This document shows positions 33,294 through 41,687 of a stretch of DNA of 64,000 bases, piece after piece. How positions within the stretch are numbered: position 1 is the first letter of the stretch; every line of letters begins with the position of its first letter. The notes under the pieces were generated by a model. The model was not told the DNA's origin, made no database searches, and was given only the letters and a program-made list of their open reading frames with translations. Made by a program: the position numbers and the translations under genes. The stretch is from Peribacter sp043814035 (GTDB lineage: Bacteria > Patescibacteriota > Gracilibacteria > Peribacterales > Peribacteraceae), in the NCBI GenBank assembly GCA_043814035.1, contig JBDRKJ010000004.1, positions 1 through 64,000 of the forward strand. Direction: 5' to 3'.

Positions 33294-34697
33294 CTACATC
33301 GTCTCCTGGCCGGCACTCGCGTGGACCAGTACTTGGTACTTTTGGGCGAGTGTTTTGGGGATACTCGTGTAGCGGGAGTAGATCACGCGGCTCTCTTCGC
33401 GGCCATCCGCAAAGACAATGCGCTGGATCCAGGCAATCTCGTTACCTCGCGGGGGGCGCTCATCTTGAGGAAAACTCACAAGATCCGACTGCGTGAAGAA
33501 GGGGCCGGTGATCATAGATGTACGCCCATCGGACGAACCGTAGATCTGAACGACCGCTTCAGTGCCCTCGGTGTATGCCTGGAACAATAGGTAGTTACCC
33601 GTGTCATTGACGAAGGTAAGATCCTGACTGCCGGGAAACACGGTTGCGTCGATGCCCACCCCGTACTTCTCGTAGTAGCTGACGTACATGCTGTGATTCG
33701 CACGCTTCACGGACGGGAATCCTGCATTCAGCATTGCACGAAAGGTGGTGGTCGACGCCTGACAGATGCCCCCACCAGGTGCCATGCGCAATTCATTCGT
33801 GTTAAAGATAACTTTCGCCTCGCGCCACCCGTTACTGAGTGTGACAGGCCTACCCAGCGTGTCATTGAATGAGAAGGTTGCCCCGGGAGGTACGAGCGCG
33901 TTGTTTACATGTTCGTTGATGGCCTTGCGCACGTTGAATATGCGACCTACGGTGGAACCCTTGAAGTCGGACTTTCCCATACCGAGGAGCGTGAGCTCGC
34001 CCAGCGGGATTTCGGTCTGGTTCTCGACCGGTCCGCCCACGTGGTAGAGCGGAGCGACGAGTGTTTCGGTGCCATTGCTCAGTGCTGTCGCAAGATCGTG
34101 GGTGATCGTGGGCATGTCGAAGACAATGCCAGGACGCGCTGCGCCCGTGCTCGTCACCACGCGCTCCACGTCTTCATCAGTTTCGATGGCAGTGATTACG
34201 GCTTTATGGGGGGTCACTATTCCGTCGATCTCCTCGCGTTGCAGGTACTGACGGATGCGTTCCTCATCCACGCGGAAGTATGCCGACGCAGGGGAGATGT
34301 CGGCCTTGAGCCAGGTGGGATACTTCTGCAGATTCACCTCCCATGTGCGGTAGGTAGGATTGTCCGGAAGTTGAAGCGTAACGATCGTCTGGTTGCGCAA
34401 CAGTGCGCGCTGCTGTTTGAGCGCCTCTGTGAGTCTGGAAATCGGAGGTGATGTTCCCTGGTTCTTGGCGATGCGTTTGCTCATACGCTGGGCCACACGC
34501 ATCAGTGCAGCCTCAGCCTGCGTTATGGGTCCTGCCGCTTCTGCTGTGTACCCACCGAGCGTGAAAGCAGGAAAGAGCGTCGGCGAGATATCCTTCGTCC
34601 CATCGTCTAACATGGATTGTGGAACCGCGACGCTGAGGAGCAGAATCGCGCTGCTTGCGAGCAGTATGGAGAGAGTCTCTTTGTGGCTGTTGGGCAT
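33294..34697 (-). CDS. VanW-family exported protein
   Basis: The 467-aa product has a signal peptide, a helical N-terminal region, an intermediate domain like the peptidoglycan-binding module often found in VanW proteins (about 120-230), then the VanW domain with STVGRIFNVRKAINEHVNNA, PPGATFSFNDTLG and GGGICQASTTTFRAMLNAGF. VanW proteins occur near some vancomycin-resistance genes, but their reaction is unknown. They are common in CPR genomes. The gene stands alone here. TTGCTA-17-TATAAT about 40 nt upstream is the likely promoter. Confidence 0.88.
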   Translation of the reverse strand: MPNSHKETLSILLASSAILLLSVAVPQSMLDDGTKDISPTLFPAFTLGGYTAEAAGPITQAEAALMRVAQRMSKRIAKNQGTSPPISRLTEALKQQRALLRNQTIVTLQLPDNPTYRTWEVNLQKYPTWLKADISPASAYFRVDEERIRQYLQREEIDGIVTPHKAVITAIETDEDVERVVTSTGAARPGIVFDMPTITHDLATALSNGTETLVAPLYHVGGPVENQTEIPLGELTLLGMGKSDFKGSTVGRIFNVRKAINEHVNNALVPPGATFSFNDTLGRPVTLSNGWREAKVIFNTNELRMAPGGGICQASTTTFRAMLNAGFPSVKRANHSMYVSYYEKYGVGIDATVFPGSQDLTFVNDTGNYLLFQAYTEGTEAVVQIYGSSDGRTSMITGPFFTQSDLVSFPQDERPPRGNEIAWIQRIVFADGREESRVIYSRYTSIPKTLAQKYQVLVHASAGQETM

Positions 34698-34877
34698 GGT
34701 GTTTGTGTAAATGAATGTTGGTTTAATATTATATAATATATTGACAATATTAGCAATATATTAAATAACATCAAATATGCCCAATCATTCTCACTTGGCA
34801 TTGTGTCAGTGCAGTGTCCCTCGGCTCGTTCTTGCTTTGTTCAGACTCGCTCGGGACATTCGACTCGGAGTGGGAGT

Positions 34878-34909
34878 GGTCGGAGTCCCGCAGAAGCGGG
34901 ACGAAGACC
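34878..34909. repeat. GGAG/CGAA palindromic repeat, copy 3' of tRNA-Phe
   Basis: Outer stem GGTC/GACC, GGAG, inner stem TCCCGC/GCGGGA with loop agaa, then CGAA. Same family as the other copies but with GGAG, the other tetranucleotide known from REP elements. It lies 27 bp beyond the 3' end of the tRNA-Phe gene. Confidence 0.65.
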
Positions 34910-34936
34910 ATGAGCGAGGCCGAAGGCAGAGTCGAA

Positions 34937-35012
34937 TGGTGGCCCAGACCAGGATCGAACTGGTGACACCTCGCTCTTCAGGCGAGTGCTCTACCAACTG
35001 AGCTACCGGGCC
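34937..35012 (-). tRNA. tRNA-Phe (anticodon GAA)
   Basis: A 76-nt cloverleaf starting GGCCCGGTAGCTCAGTTGG. The anticodon stem CTCGC/GCGAG encloses CTGAAGA, giving GAA. T arm ACCAGTTCGATCCTGGT; the CCA end is encoded. Confidence 0.95.
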
Positions 35013-35136
35013 ACATCGAGAGCGGCTGTACTGTATCAGGGCTCAGCTGGAGTGAGAAGGGATTCCCCTCAATGCTTCCCACTTGCCTTTTTTCTTTCTT
35101 TCGCTAATCCTGAGTGCAACACCCACGCAGAACCGT

Positions 35137-35212
35137 GGGGCTGTAGCTCAGCTGATAGAGCGCCGCATTCGCATTGCGGAGGTCAGGGGTTTGATTCCCC
35201 TCAGCTCCACCA
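35137..35212 (+). tRNA. tRNA-Ala (anticodon CGC)
   Basis: A 76-nt cloverleaf starting GGGGCTGTAGCTCAGCTGA. The anticodon stem CCGCA/TGCGG encloses TTCGCAT, giving CGC. T arm AGGGGTTTGATTCCCCT; the CCA end is encoded. Pieces of this gene are repeated just downstream. Confidence 0.95.
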
Positions 35213-35277
35213 CACTTCGCCCTCGTTCACTCCGTTTACGAGAGCTTCGCGTGGCGAGCCAATTTAATGTACATGTG

Positions 35278-35372
35278 AATGCGGCGCTCTATTTAATCAA
35301 GAAAACGCCGCGGACGCGCAGCGTCCATTCGCATTGCGGAGGTCAGGGGTTTGATTCCCCTCAGCTCCACCA
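35278..35372. pseudogene. rearranged fragments of tRNA-Ala(CGC)
   Basis: Positions 35326-35372 repeat exactly the last 47 bp of the tRNA-Ala gene (35166-35212), from the anticodon to CCA, without a 5' half. Positions 35278-35293 carry the tRNA's D-stem/anticodon-arm segment in inverted orientation. A third, degenerate 3' end (CCCCTTAAGCTCCACCAG) appears near 35503. The pieces look like products of insertion or repeated rearrangement at the tRNA 3' end. Confidence 0.75.
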
Positions 35373-35420
35373 ACCTTCGCGCAGCGAAGGTTGTCCACCG
35401 TAGCCTTGGCGAAGGTGGAC
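35372..35420. repeat. double hairpin with GTAG/CGAA core after the tRNA-Ala fragment
   Basis: Hairpin 1: AACCTTCGC/GCGAAGGTT with loop gca (35372-35392). Hairpin 2: outer 7-bp stem GTCCACC/GGTGGAC, GTAG, a short inner CC/GG, CGAA (35393-35420). The same two-hairpin order follows the att site at 49133-49186. Confidence 0.7.
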
Positions 35421-35529
35421 TTATTTGGAGCATCGAGGGGCTGCGGCTACGGTTGGCAAGCCATCAGCGTTTGAGCTTGCCCTGAGCGTTGCGAAGGATC
35501 CCCTTAAGCTCCACCAGTCTCTACACGCC
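35421..35529. other. short spacer with repeat debris
   Basis: Contains GGCTACGGTTGGCAAGCC, matching the sequence near 49211-49228, and CCTGAGCGTTGCGAAGGA, a variant of the TGAGCGTAGTCGAAG repeat. No gene seen. Confidence 0.45.
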
Positions 35530-36399
35530 CTAGAACGAAACCGACGAGAACGGGAAGAAGATGGAGTTCCAGTCAAATACCGGACGTACGATGTAGAGAG
35601 GCCGCTCAATGATCTTGGGGAACATGAAGAACAGGGGATTTAAGGAGCGTTTCACCGTACAGTCGTTGTTACAGTACGCGTGAGAATTCCACACCCACTG
35701 CGTGGGAGAAACAGCGGCGTACTGCGTGCCGTCCACGTTGTAATCGACGTTCTCACACTCTTCAGAAACGAACATGCCTGTGGCGGGATCGGAGAAGTTG
35801 TCATCCAGAATGCCGTCTCCACAAATGGGGAACTTGCAGTCGACCCGACACCGGTTTGGGAGCGTATCGCTGTTATCTGTGCCCCAGTCACATTCCTCAT
35901 CATTGGTCTGCTCGAGAATATTGTTGCCACAGACAAGGTTTGCGTCTCCAAAACTTGAGGAGCTCGAAGCACTTGAAACCGGCTGCACCGAGCAGGAGCC
36001 CGTTCTTCTTTGGGTTTCGCAAGCATCTTGGTTATCGGCGTACCCTGAGAACAGACGAACATCCGTTTCGAGAACATTGGGCTGGCAAGCCTGGCCTGCC
36101 CGTAGAACGGTACAGCGGGCGGTATTGCCATTCGAGAGACAGCAGTAGGTATTGTTGCTCGGAACCCACGGGTCATCGGTAATCTGCTCCCATCGGCAGT
36201 CAGGGTAACCCAACCAGCGATATGAGATGCCGCTTTCAATTTTCGACGTTGTTCCTGGATCATTGGTGCAGGTCGTGGACTGCGCGAGAACTTTGGGCGC
36301 CGAGGATGCGCGCGTCAGGAGTGCTCCTGCAAGGACACTGACAACGAGAAGCATGAGGACACCGATCGAGAGATCTATGAGTGAATGACGATGGTGCAT
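35530..36399 (-). CDS. exported Cys-rich protein with DUF4215-like repeats
   Basis: The 289-aa product has an N-terminal membrane anchor (about 10-30) and a Cys-rich exterior part. Two units, VCGNNILEQTNDEECDWG and ICGDGILDD...SEECE, match the CGDG-x-EECD pattern of myxococcal-type Cys-rich repeats (DUF4215). Disulfides are likely. The C-terminal 30 residues are hydrophobic and aromatic (IFFPFSSVSF at the end). The leader is C/T-rich with TATAAA about 18 nt upstream. Confidence 0.7.
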   Translation of the reverse strand: MHHRHSLIDLSIGVLMLLVVSVLAGALLTRASSAPKVLAQSTTCTNDPGTTSKIESGISYRWLGYPDCRWEQITDDPWVPSNNTYCCLSNGNTARCTVLRAGQACQPNVLETDVRLFSGYADNQDACETQRRTGSCSVQPVSSASSSSSFGDANLVCGNNILEQTNDEECDWGTDNSDTLPNRCRVDCKFPICGDGILDDNFSDPATGMFVSEECENVDYNVDGTQYAAVSPTQWVWNSHAYCNNDCTVKRSLNPLFFMFPKIIERPLYIVRPVFDWNSIFFPFSSVSF

Positions 36400-36489
36400 A
36401 GGTAGGAGGGAGGGGTTTTATACATCGTACAGCACAGAAACCCCCGAAAATTTAGAACGCCTTGAAAAAATTCAAGAGGATTGCAATTT

Positions 36490-37794
36490 CTATAGATGTG
36501 TATCGACTCTCGTCTGGCCAATGTATACCTTTGTTCCCTTCTTTCGGTGGCGTTCCACTGTCGAAAGGAGCCCGATTTTCCGCAGCACGTCACGAAAACG
36601 CTTGAGTCCACCCACACTCTCAAAGTTCGTCATGGTTGTGAATTGCTCAAGCCGTTTGCCGGTTACGAAGAGCCCACCCCTCTTCACCTCCACGGCGTAC
36701 TCTCGCATTCCTGCAGCAGATGCCTGTGGGCGCAGCGTGGGGATCGACCGTGAAGCGCTCGGTGTGCGTGAGGCCATCTGACGGGCTTTCAGGACCAGAG
36801 GAAGCATCGCTGTCATGAGGGCATCGGTACCCTGTTTGGTCGCAGCCGAGATGCTCGTCTGCACGGGGACCTTCGCTTTTTTAAGCGCCATCATGAGCGC
36901 AAGCAGGGAGGCAGTTGTCAGATCTGATTTGTTGAGGACGATGAGTTCTTTCTTCTTTGCGAGTTTTGGCGAAAACGCCGAGAGCTCTCGGCGGATGGCG
37001 CGGTAATCAGCAATGAGTGCCTGAGGGTCGAATGTGCCGTCTGGCAAGAGTGCGCGCGAAAGATCTAAGAGGTGGATGAGGATGCCGCAGCGCTCGATGT
37101 GACGCAGGAATTGGTCGCCGAGGCCCTTACCCTTGCTCGCACCTTCGATGAGACCGGGTACATCACAGAGGATAAAGCTGCGATCTTTGGCTCGGACGAC
37201 GCCGAGATTGGGAATGAGTGTGGTGAAAGGGTAGGCGGCGATCTTGGGGCGGGCCGAACTCACGACGGAGATCAGTGTGGATTTGCCGACGCTGGGGTAC
37301 CCGATGATTCCCACATCGGCCACAAGCTTGAGATCGAGTTTGACCGTTCGGTGCTCACCCGGTTCGCCCTTCTCGGCGAAGTCCGGCTTACGGCGCACGG
37401 AACTCTTAAAGTGTGCATTGCCGAAACCACCGCGGCCTCCGCTTACTACGGTTACCCGTTGTCCTGGTGTGGCCAGATCCGCAAGGTGGGCGTTGCTCTC
37501 TGCATCGGTGACAATGGTGCCGAGTGGCACGTAGAGCACGAGAGGTTTGCCATCTGCACCGTGAGACTTTTTGCCGCGACCGGCCTCGCCCGACTGGGCA
37601 GTAAAGCGTTTCTTGGAGGCAAAGTCACTGAGGGTGTCGGTGTTCGCATTGGCCTCAAGAATGATATCACCCCCACGTCCGCCGTCGCCGCCGTACGGCC
37701 CGCCTTTGGGAATGTACTTCTCGCGCCGCCACGAGACACAGCCGTTGCCACCATCGCCGCCGGTGACTGAAATTGTGGCTACATCAAGGAACAT
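36490..37794 (-). CDS. obgE: Obg-family GTPase
   Basis: Obg/CgtA GTPases act in large-subunit ribosome assembly and stress response. The 434-aa protein has the Gly-rich Obg fold (GGDGGNGCVSWRREKYIPKG), the G domain (GYPSVGKSTLISVVSS, FILCDVPGLIEGASKGKGLG, LNKSDL) and a C-terminal OCT-like domain (SVGGLKRFRDVLRKIGLL). A GTG at 37830 would extend it, but the ATG at 37794 is the family start and lies 6 nt after TATACT (37801-37806). Divergent from dnaK. Confidence 0.95.
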   Translation of the reverse strand: MFLDVATISVTGGDGGNGCVSWRREKYIPKGGPYGGDGGRGGDIILEANANTDTLSDFASKKRFTAQSGEAGRGKKSHGADGKPLVLYVPLGTIVTDAESNAHLADLATPGQRVTVVSGGRGGFGNAHFKSSVRRKPDFAEKGEPGEHRTVKLDLKLVADVGIIGYPSVGKSTLISVVSSARPKIAAYPFTTLIPNLGVVRAKDRSFILCDVPGLIEGASKGKGLGDQFLRHIERCGILIHLLDLSRALLPDGTFDPQALIADYRAIRRELSAFSPKLAKKKELIVLNKSDLTTASLLALMMALKKAKVPVQTSISAATKQGTDALMTAMLPLVLKARQMASRTPSASRSIPTLRPQASAAGMREYAVEVKRGGLFVTGKRLEQFTTMTNFESVGGLKRFRDVLRKIGLLSTVERHRKKGTKVYIGQTRVDTHL

Positions 37795-37838
37795 GTAGAA
37801 AGTATAGAGTAGGGAAGAGAAACATCGCACATGATTCC

Positions 37839-37879
37839 TTGACCTTCAGTCTTTGGCACTCTAAACTTGCGAGTGCTAA
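37839..37879 (+). promoter_or_regulatory. dnaK promoter with CIRCE operator
   Basis: -35 TTGACC (37839-37844), 17-bp spacer, -10 TAAACT (37862-37867). The CIRCE arms TTGGCACTC (37853-37861) and GAGTGCTAA (37871-37879) flank the -10 box with a 9-bp spacer. It is one base off consensus, as at groES, so dnaK and groESL should form one HrcA regulon. Confidence 0.92.
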
Positions 37880-37901
37880 TTTCGCATATTCCCCCAAAAC
37901 T

Positions 37902-39824
37902 ATGTCCAAGATCATCGGAATCGACCTCGGTACTACCAATTCCTGCGTGGCAGTCGTGGAAGGCGGCGAACCTGTCGTCATCCCGAATGCAGAAGGCAAT
38001 CGCACCACGCCATCAATCGTCACGTACAAAGATGACGGCGAGGTCCTCGTGGGTGTGACTGCGAAACGTCAGGCTGTGACGAATCCCAAGCTCACGGTGT
38101 CGTCGTCCAAGCGCTTCATTGGGCGCAGGTTCGATGAGGTGAAGGAAGAGGCCGGGCGTATGCCGTTTCCGGTCATCGAAGGGAAAGAAGGCCGCGCGGT
38201 GATGGAGGTGCAGGGCAAGAAGCTCCTCCCACAGGAGGTGAGCGCACAGATATTGCAGAAGCTCAAGCGCGATGCCGAGGCCTACCTCGGAACCAAAGTC
38301 GAGAAAGCGGTGATCACGGTGCCGGCGTACTTCGATGACTCGCAGCGTCAGGCCACCAAGGAGGCAGGCGAAATTGCAGGATTGGAAGTGGTGCGCATTA
38401 TCAACGAGCCCACAGCCGCAGCCCTCGCGTATGGTCTCGATAAGGGGCATGAACACACGATCATCGTCTACGACCTTGGAGGCGGTACCTTCGACGTTTC
38501 GGTTCTTTCACTGGGGGATGGCGTCTTCGAAGTGGTTTCGACCAACGGTGATACGCATCTGGGTGGTGACGACTTCGATCAGGTGATCGTGGAGTGGATA
38601 CTCGCGGAATTTAAGAAGGAGCAGGGTGTTGATTTGGGCAAAGATCCCATTGCCATTCAGCGCGTACGTGAAGCGGCCGAGAAGGCCAAAATCGAACTCT
38701 CGTCTGCTACGCAGACCGAGATCAGTCTGCCGTTCATCACGGCCGACAGTTCCGGCCCCAAACACCTCTCGCTCAAGCTCTCGCGCGCTAAATTGGAGTC
38801 GCTCGTTGCAGATTTGATCGAGCGAACCGCAGGACCCTGCGAGGCGGCACTCAAGGATGCCAAACTCTCAAAATCCGATATCCATGAAGTGGTGCTGGTT
38901 GGTGGGATGACGCGCATGCCGGCCGTGCAGGCGAAAGTGAAAGAGCTCTTCGGACGCGATCCGCACATGGGTGTGAACCCCGATGAGGTGGTGGCGATTG
39001 GTGCCGCAGTACAAGGAGGTGTGCTTGGTGGAGACATCCACAAAGATATCGTCCTCGTTGATGTGACTCCGCTCTCACTTGGACTTGAAACTCTCGGCAG
39101 CGTTGCCACCAAATTGATCGAGCGCAATACCAAGATTCCCACGAAGAAGAGCCAGGTCTTCTCGACTGCAGCCGATCAACAGCCATCAGTGGAGATACAC
39201 GTGGTACAGGGCGAGCGCGAAATGGCCAGTGACAACAAATCGCTCGGGCGCTTTATCCTCGATGGTATTCCGCCGGCACCGCGCGGCGTGCCACAAATTG
39301 AAGTCACGTTTGATATTGATACGAACGGAATTTTGCATGTCACGGCCAAGGATCTCGGTACGAGCAAAGAGCAGCACATTACCATTCAGGGCTCTACGGG
39401 CCTTTCGAAGGACGAAGTGGAGCAGATGAAGAAGGATGCCGAGGTGCATGCTGAAGAAGATAAGAAGAAGCGTGAGCTCATTGATCAGCGCAATCAGGCC
39501 GATGCGCTCGTCTTCAACCTCGAGAAACAGATGCGCGAGCATGATGCCAAGATTCCTGATGACCTCAAGAAGAAGGTGAACACCCGTATGGGCGAAGTGA
39601 AGGACGTGCTCAAGAAAGAAGACGCAACTGTAGAAGAAATCAAGAAGGCCACCGAGGCGCTAAGCACCGAAGCGATGGAGATCGGCAAGCTCGTCTACGA
39701 AGAGGCGCAGAAAAAAGGTAAGGAAGGGCAGGAAGGTAAGGAAAGTAAGGAAAGTAAGGAAGGGAAGAAGGGGAAAGTGGTGGATGCGGAGGTCGTGGAT
39801 GAGAAGGACGAGAAGAAAAAATGA
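37902..39824 (+). CDS. dnaK: chaperone DnaK (Hsp70)
   Basis: DnaK binds unfolded segments in an ATP cycle driven by DnaJ and GrpE. The 640-aa protein has the N-terminal phosphate loop IGIDLGTTNSCVAVV, ADDSQRQATK-like PAYFDDSQRQATKEA, the DLGGGTFDVSVL motif, VLVGGMTRMPAVQ, the substrate domain (PPAPRGVPQIEVTFDIDTNG) and a lid. The C terminus is unusual: a 9-nt DNA repeat (39717-39770) encodes a Lys/Glu/Gly/Ser tail before the usual acidic VVDAEVVDE end. The ATG at 37902 follows a C-rich leader. Confidence 0.97.
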   Translation: MSKIIGIDLGTTNSCVAVVEGGEPVVIPNAEGNRTTPSIVTYKDDGEVLVGVTAKRQAVTNPKLTVSSSKRFIGRRFDEVKEEAGRMPFPVIEGKEGRAVMEVQGKKLLPQEVSAQILQKLKRDAEAYLGTKVEKAVITVPAYFDDSQRQATKEAGEIAGLEVVRIINEPTAAALAYGLDKGHEHTIIVYDLGGGTFDVSVLSLGDGVFEVVSTNGDTHLGGDDFDQVIVEWILAEFKKEQGVDLGKDPIAIQRVREAAEKAKIELSSATQTEISLPFITADSSGPKHLSLKLSRAKLESLVADLIERTAGPCEAALKDAKLSKSDIHEVVLVGGMTRMPAVQAKVKELFGRDPHMGVNPDEVVAIGAAVQGGVLGGDIHKDIVLVDVTPLSLGLETLGSVATKLIERNTKIPTKKSQVFSTAADQQPSVEIHVVQGEREMASDNKSLGRFILDGIPPAPRGVPQIEVTFDIDTNGILHVTAKDLGTSKEQHITIQGSTGLSKDEVEQMKKDAEVHAEEDKKKRELIDQRNQADALVFNLEKQMREHDAKIPDDLKKKVNTRMGEVKDVLKKEDATVEEIKKATEALSTEAMEIGKLVYEEAQKKGKEGQEGKESKESKEGKKGKVVDAEVVDEKDEKKK

Positions 39825-39864
39825 GGTTTGCCGTTGCGTTGACGGCGCATGCAGAGGCAAGAAC

Positions 39865-40560
39865 TCACAGGTTCACCATCGGGGTCTCGCGGCCGAGGAG
39901 GTGGGTGGTCGTCACGCCTCCGCAGTACTGTGCAACGAGCGCTTCAAGCTCTTCGAGGATTACGGGGAGGGGATCGGACACATCCAGACTCTCGATGACA
40001 AGTACGGCATTCGTCGTCTGTTGAGTCAGTTTCGTTCGGTCTGCCTCGCGCCAGTTCATCTTGCGACAGATCACGCCTTCGTCATCTTTGTAGACTACTT
40101 CGCCAGATGCAGGCGGATCATCCTGCGTGCCACCGAGTTCCACGAAGGCCTCGCTGCCTGTGGCGCGATCGAGCACGATATCGCCGCTGCAGTGATCCAG
40201 ATCTTCTCCTCCGACGGGCAAGAGGTGTCGTAGTGAGAGAACGTTGTAGAGATCGACTAGTGTATTGATGGAGGGGAGTGCTCCGCCCTTGAGTACACGC
40301 TTGGCGAGCGCGAAGTGTGAAGGGGCGTAGCGCTTGGGATTGTTGCCAAAAGCGCGATGTGCCTCGAAGAATTGCACAATGTGTGGATGCTCTTTGTACG
40401 TTTCATCTGTGAGCCTCGCCCTGAGTCCGGTTTCCGCATCGCGCAGGAGCGTCTCGACTTGAGGATGTGCCTTATTATTTGATGCCCCTTTCACGCAGAG
40501 CACGCCGACACGCAGCGTCGGCAGAAGATTGAGGACGGATGGAGAGATGAAAAATTGCAT
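39865..40560 (-). CDS. B3/4 (PheT-like) domain protein
   Basis: The 231-aa protein resembles free-standing B3/B4 domains, the part of the PheRS beta subunit linked to editing of misacylated tRNA-Phe. Visible segments are GGALPSINTLVDLYNVLSL, the loop around GGEDLD and the strand NAVLVIESLD. Free-standing versions may edit mischarged tRNAs or act in other ways. The frame is open to 40593, but the ATG at 40560 begins MQFFISPSVLNLL and fits better, with TATTCT just upstream. tRNA-Phe is 5 kb away. Confidence 0.75.
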   Translation of the reverse strand: MQFFISPSVLNLLPTLRVGVLCVKGASNNKAHPQVETLLRDAETGLRARLTDETYKEHPHIVQFFEAHRAFGNNPKRYAPSHFALAKRVLKGGALPSINTLVDLYNVLSLRHLLPVGGEDLDHCSGDIVLDRATGSEAFVELGGTQDDPPASGEVVYKDDEGVICRKMNWREADRTKLTQQTTNAVLVIESLDVSDPLPVILEELEALVAQYCGGVTTTHLLGRETPMVNL

Positions 40561-40577
40561 GATGAGAATAGGTCCCC

Positions 40578-40607
40578 CGTAGCTGGGGTTCATGAACCCC
40601 AGCTACG
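40578..40607. repeat. 30-bp perfect palindrome between gap and the B3/4 gene
   Basis: A fully self-complementary 30-bp sequence (arms CGTAGCTGGGGTTCA). It starts 12 nt past the gap stop on the minus strand. No T-run follows it, so it may stabilise the gap 3' end or bind a dimeric protein. Confidence 0.8.
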
Positions 40608-40619
40608 AAGAAAGGTTGA

Positions 40620-41633
40620 TTAGAGCTTCTTCCCAATAAATTTCGCAAGTTCGACAAGGCGGTTACTGTAGCCCCACTCGTTGTCGTACCACGCGAGTGT
40701 CTTGCACAACGTGACGCCGTTCTCTGTTTGTACGCTCGTGTACGCCGCGTCCACGATGGAACTGCGCGGATCACCTACATAATCCTGCTGTACGAGCGGC
40801 TTTTCTTCATAGCCGAGAATGTCTTTCATCGGACCTTCGGCTGCTTTTTTGAATGCGGCATTCACCGCTTCGGCCGTCGCCTCCTTGCCGAGGACGCAGG
40901 TGAGGTCCGTAAGACTTCCTGTTGGCGTGGGAACACGTACGGCTATGCCATCCAGCTTGCCGGCGAGGTCTGGCAACACGAGACCGACCGCCTTGGCCGC
41001 CCCAGTGCTCGTCGGGATGAGGTTGATAGCCGCGGCGCGCGCACGTCGCCAATCCTTGTCCGGTCCGTCCACGATCTTCTGGCTTGAGGTGTAGCTATGA
41101 ATTGTGGTCATGAATCCCTGCCTGATACCGAAGGCGTCGTGGAGCACCTTGGCCATCGGCGCGAGACAGTTCGTGGTGCACGAGGCATTGGAGATGATAT
41201 CCATCTTGGCAGAATCATAGGAATCCTCGTTCACGCCTATGCAGAAGGTACCGTCAATTTCACCCTTTCCTGGTGCGGAGAGGATCACTTTCTTCGCGCC
41301 GCTCTTTAAGTGCAGTGCGGCACCCTCCCGCTTGCGGAACACGCCCGTACACTCCAGCACGATGTCGACCTTCATCTCTTTGTGTGGCAGGGCCGCTGGA
41401 TCTTTTTCTGCTGTCATGCGGATCTTCTTTCCATCCACGATCAGCTCTTTGTCGTTCGTTTCCACCGTTCCCGGATATTTGCGATAGACCGAATCGTACT
41501 GAAACAGATGCCCCAGAATGTCATTGGGCGAAAGGTCGTTGATGAGTACGACGGTGAGTTCCGGGTGCTTTTCAAGAATGATACGCAATACCTGACGACC
41601 GATGCGTCCAAACCCGTTAATAGCAATATTCAT
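40620..41633 (-). CDS. gap: glyceraldehyde-3-phosphate dehydrogenase
   Basis: GAPDH oxidises glyceraldehyde-3-phosphate with NAD and phosphate in glycolysis. The 337-aa product has the Rossmann motif INGFGRIGRQVLRII, the catalytic SNASCTTNCLAP, the RRARAAAINLIPTSTGAAKA segment and the C-terminal WYDNEWGYSNRLVELA. A promoter (TTCACA-17-TATACT) lies about 25 nt upstream with a C/T-rich leader. Confidence 0.97.
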   Translation of the reverse strand: MNIAINGFGRIGRQVLRIILEKHPELTVVLINDLSPNDILGHLFQYDSVYRKYPGTVETNDKELIVDGKKIRMTAEKDPAALPHKEMKVDIVLECTGVFRKREGAALHLKSGAKKVILSAPGKGEIDGTFCIGVNEDSYDSAKMDIISNASCTTNCLAPMAKVLHDAFGIRQGFMTTIHSYTSSQKIVDGPDKDWRRARAAAINLIPTSTGAAKAVGLVLPDLAGKLDGIAVRVPTPTGSLTDLTCVLGKEATAEAVNAAFKKAAEGPMKDILGYEEKPLVQQDYVGDPRSSIVDAAYTSVQTENGVTLCKTLAWYDNEWGYSNRLVELAKFIGKKL

Positions 41634-41658
41634 GGAAGGAAAAGGAAATGTTGCCGAA

Positions 41659-41687
41659 AGTATACCGATGGATCAGAGGCGTGTGAA
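41659..41687 (-). promoter_or_regulatory. gap promoter
   Basis: -35 TTCACA (41682-41687), 17-bp spacer, -10 TATACT (41659-41664). It lies inside the 5'-adjacent gene's last codons: the endonuclease-IV-like gene ends at 41673. Confidence 0.65.

Noticed and set aside
35326..35372. Second tRNA-Ala gene
   Set aside because: The acceptor 5' strand and D arm are missing, so no cloverleaf can form.
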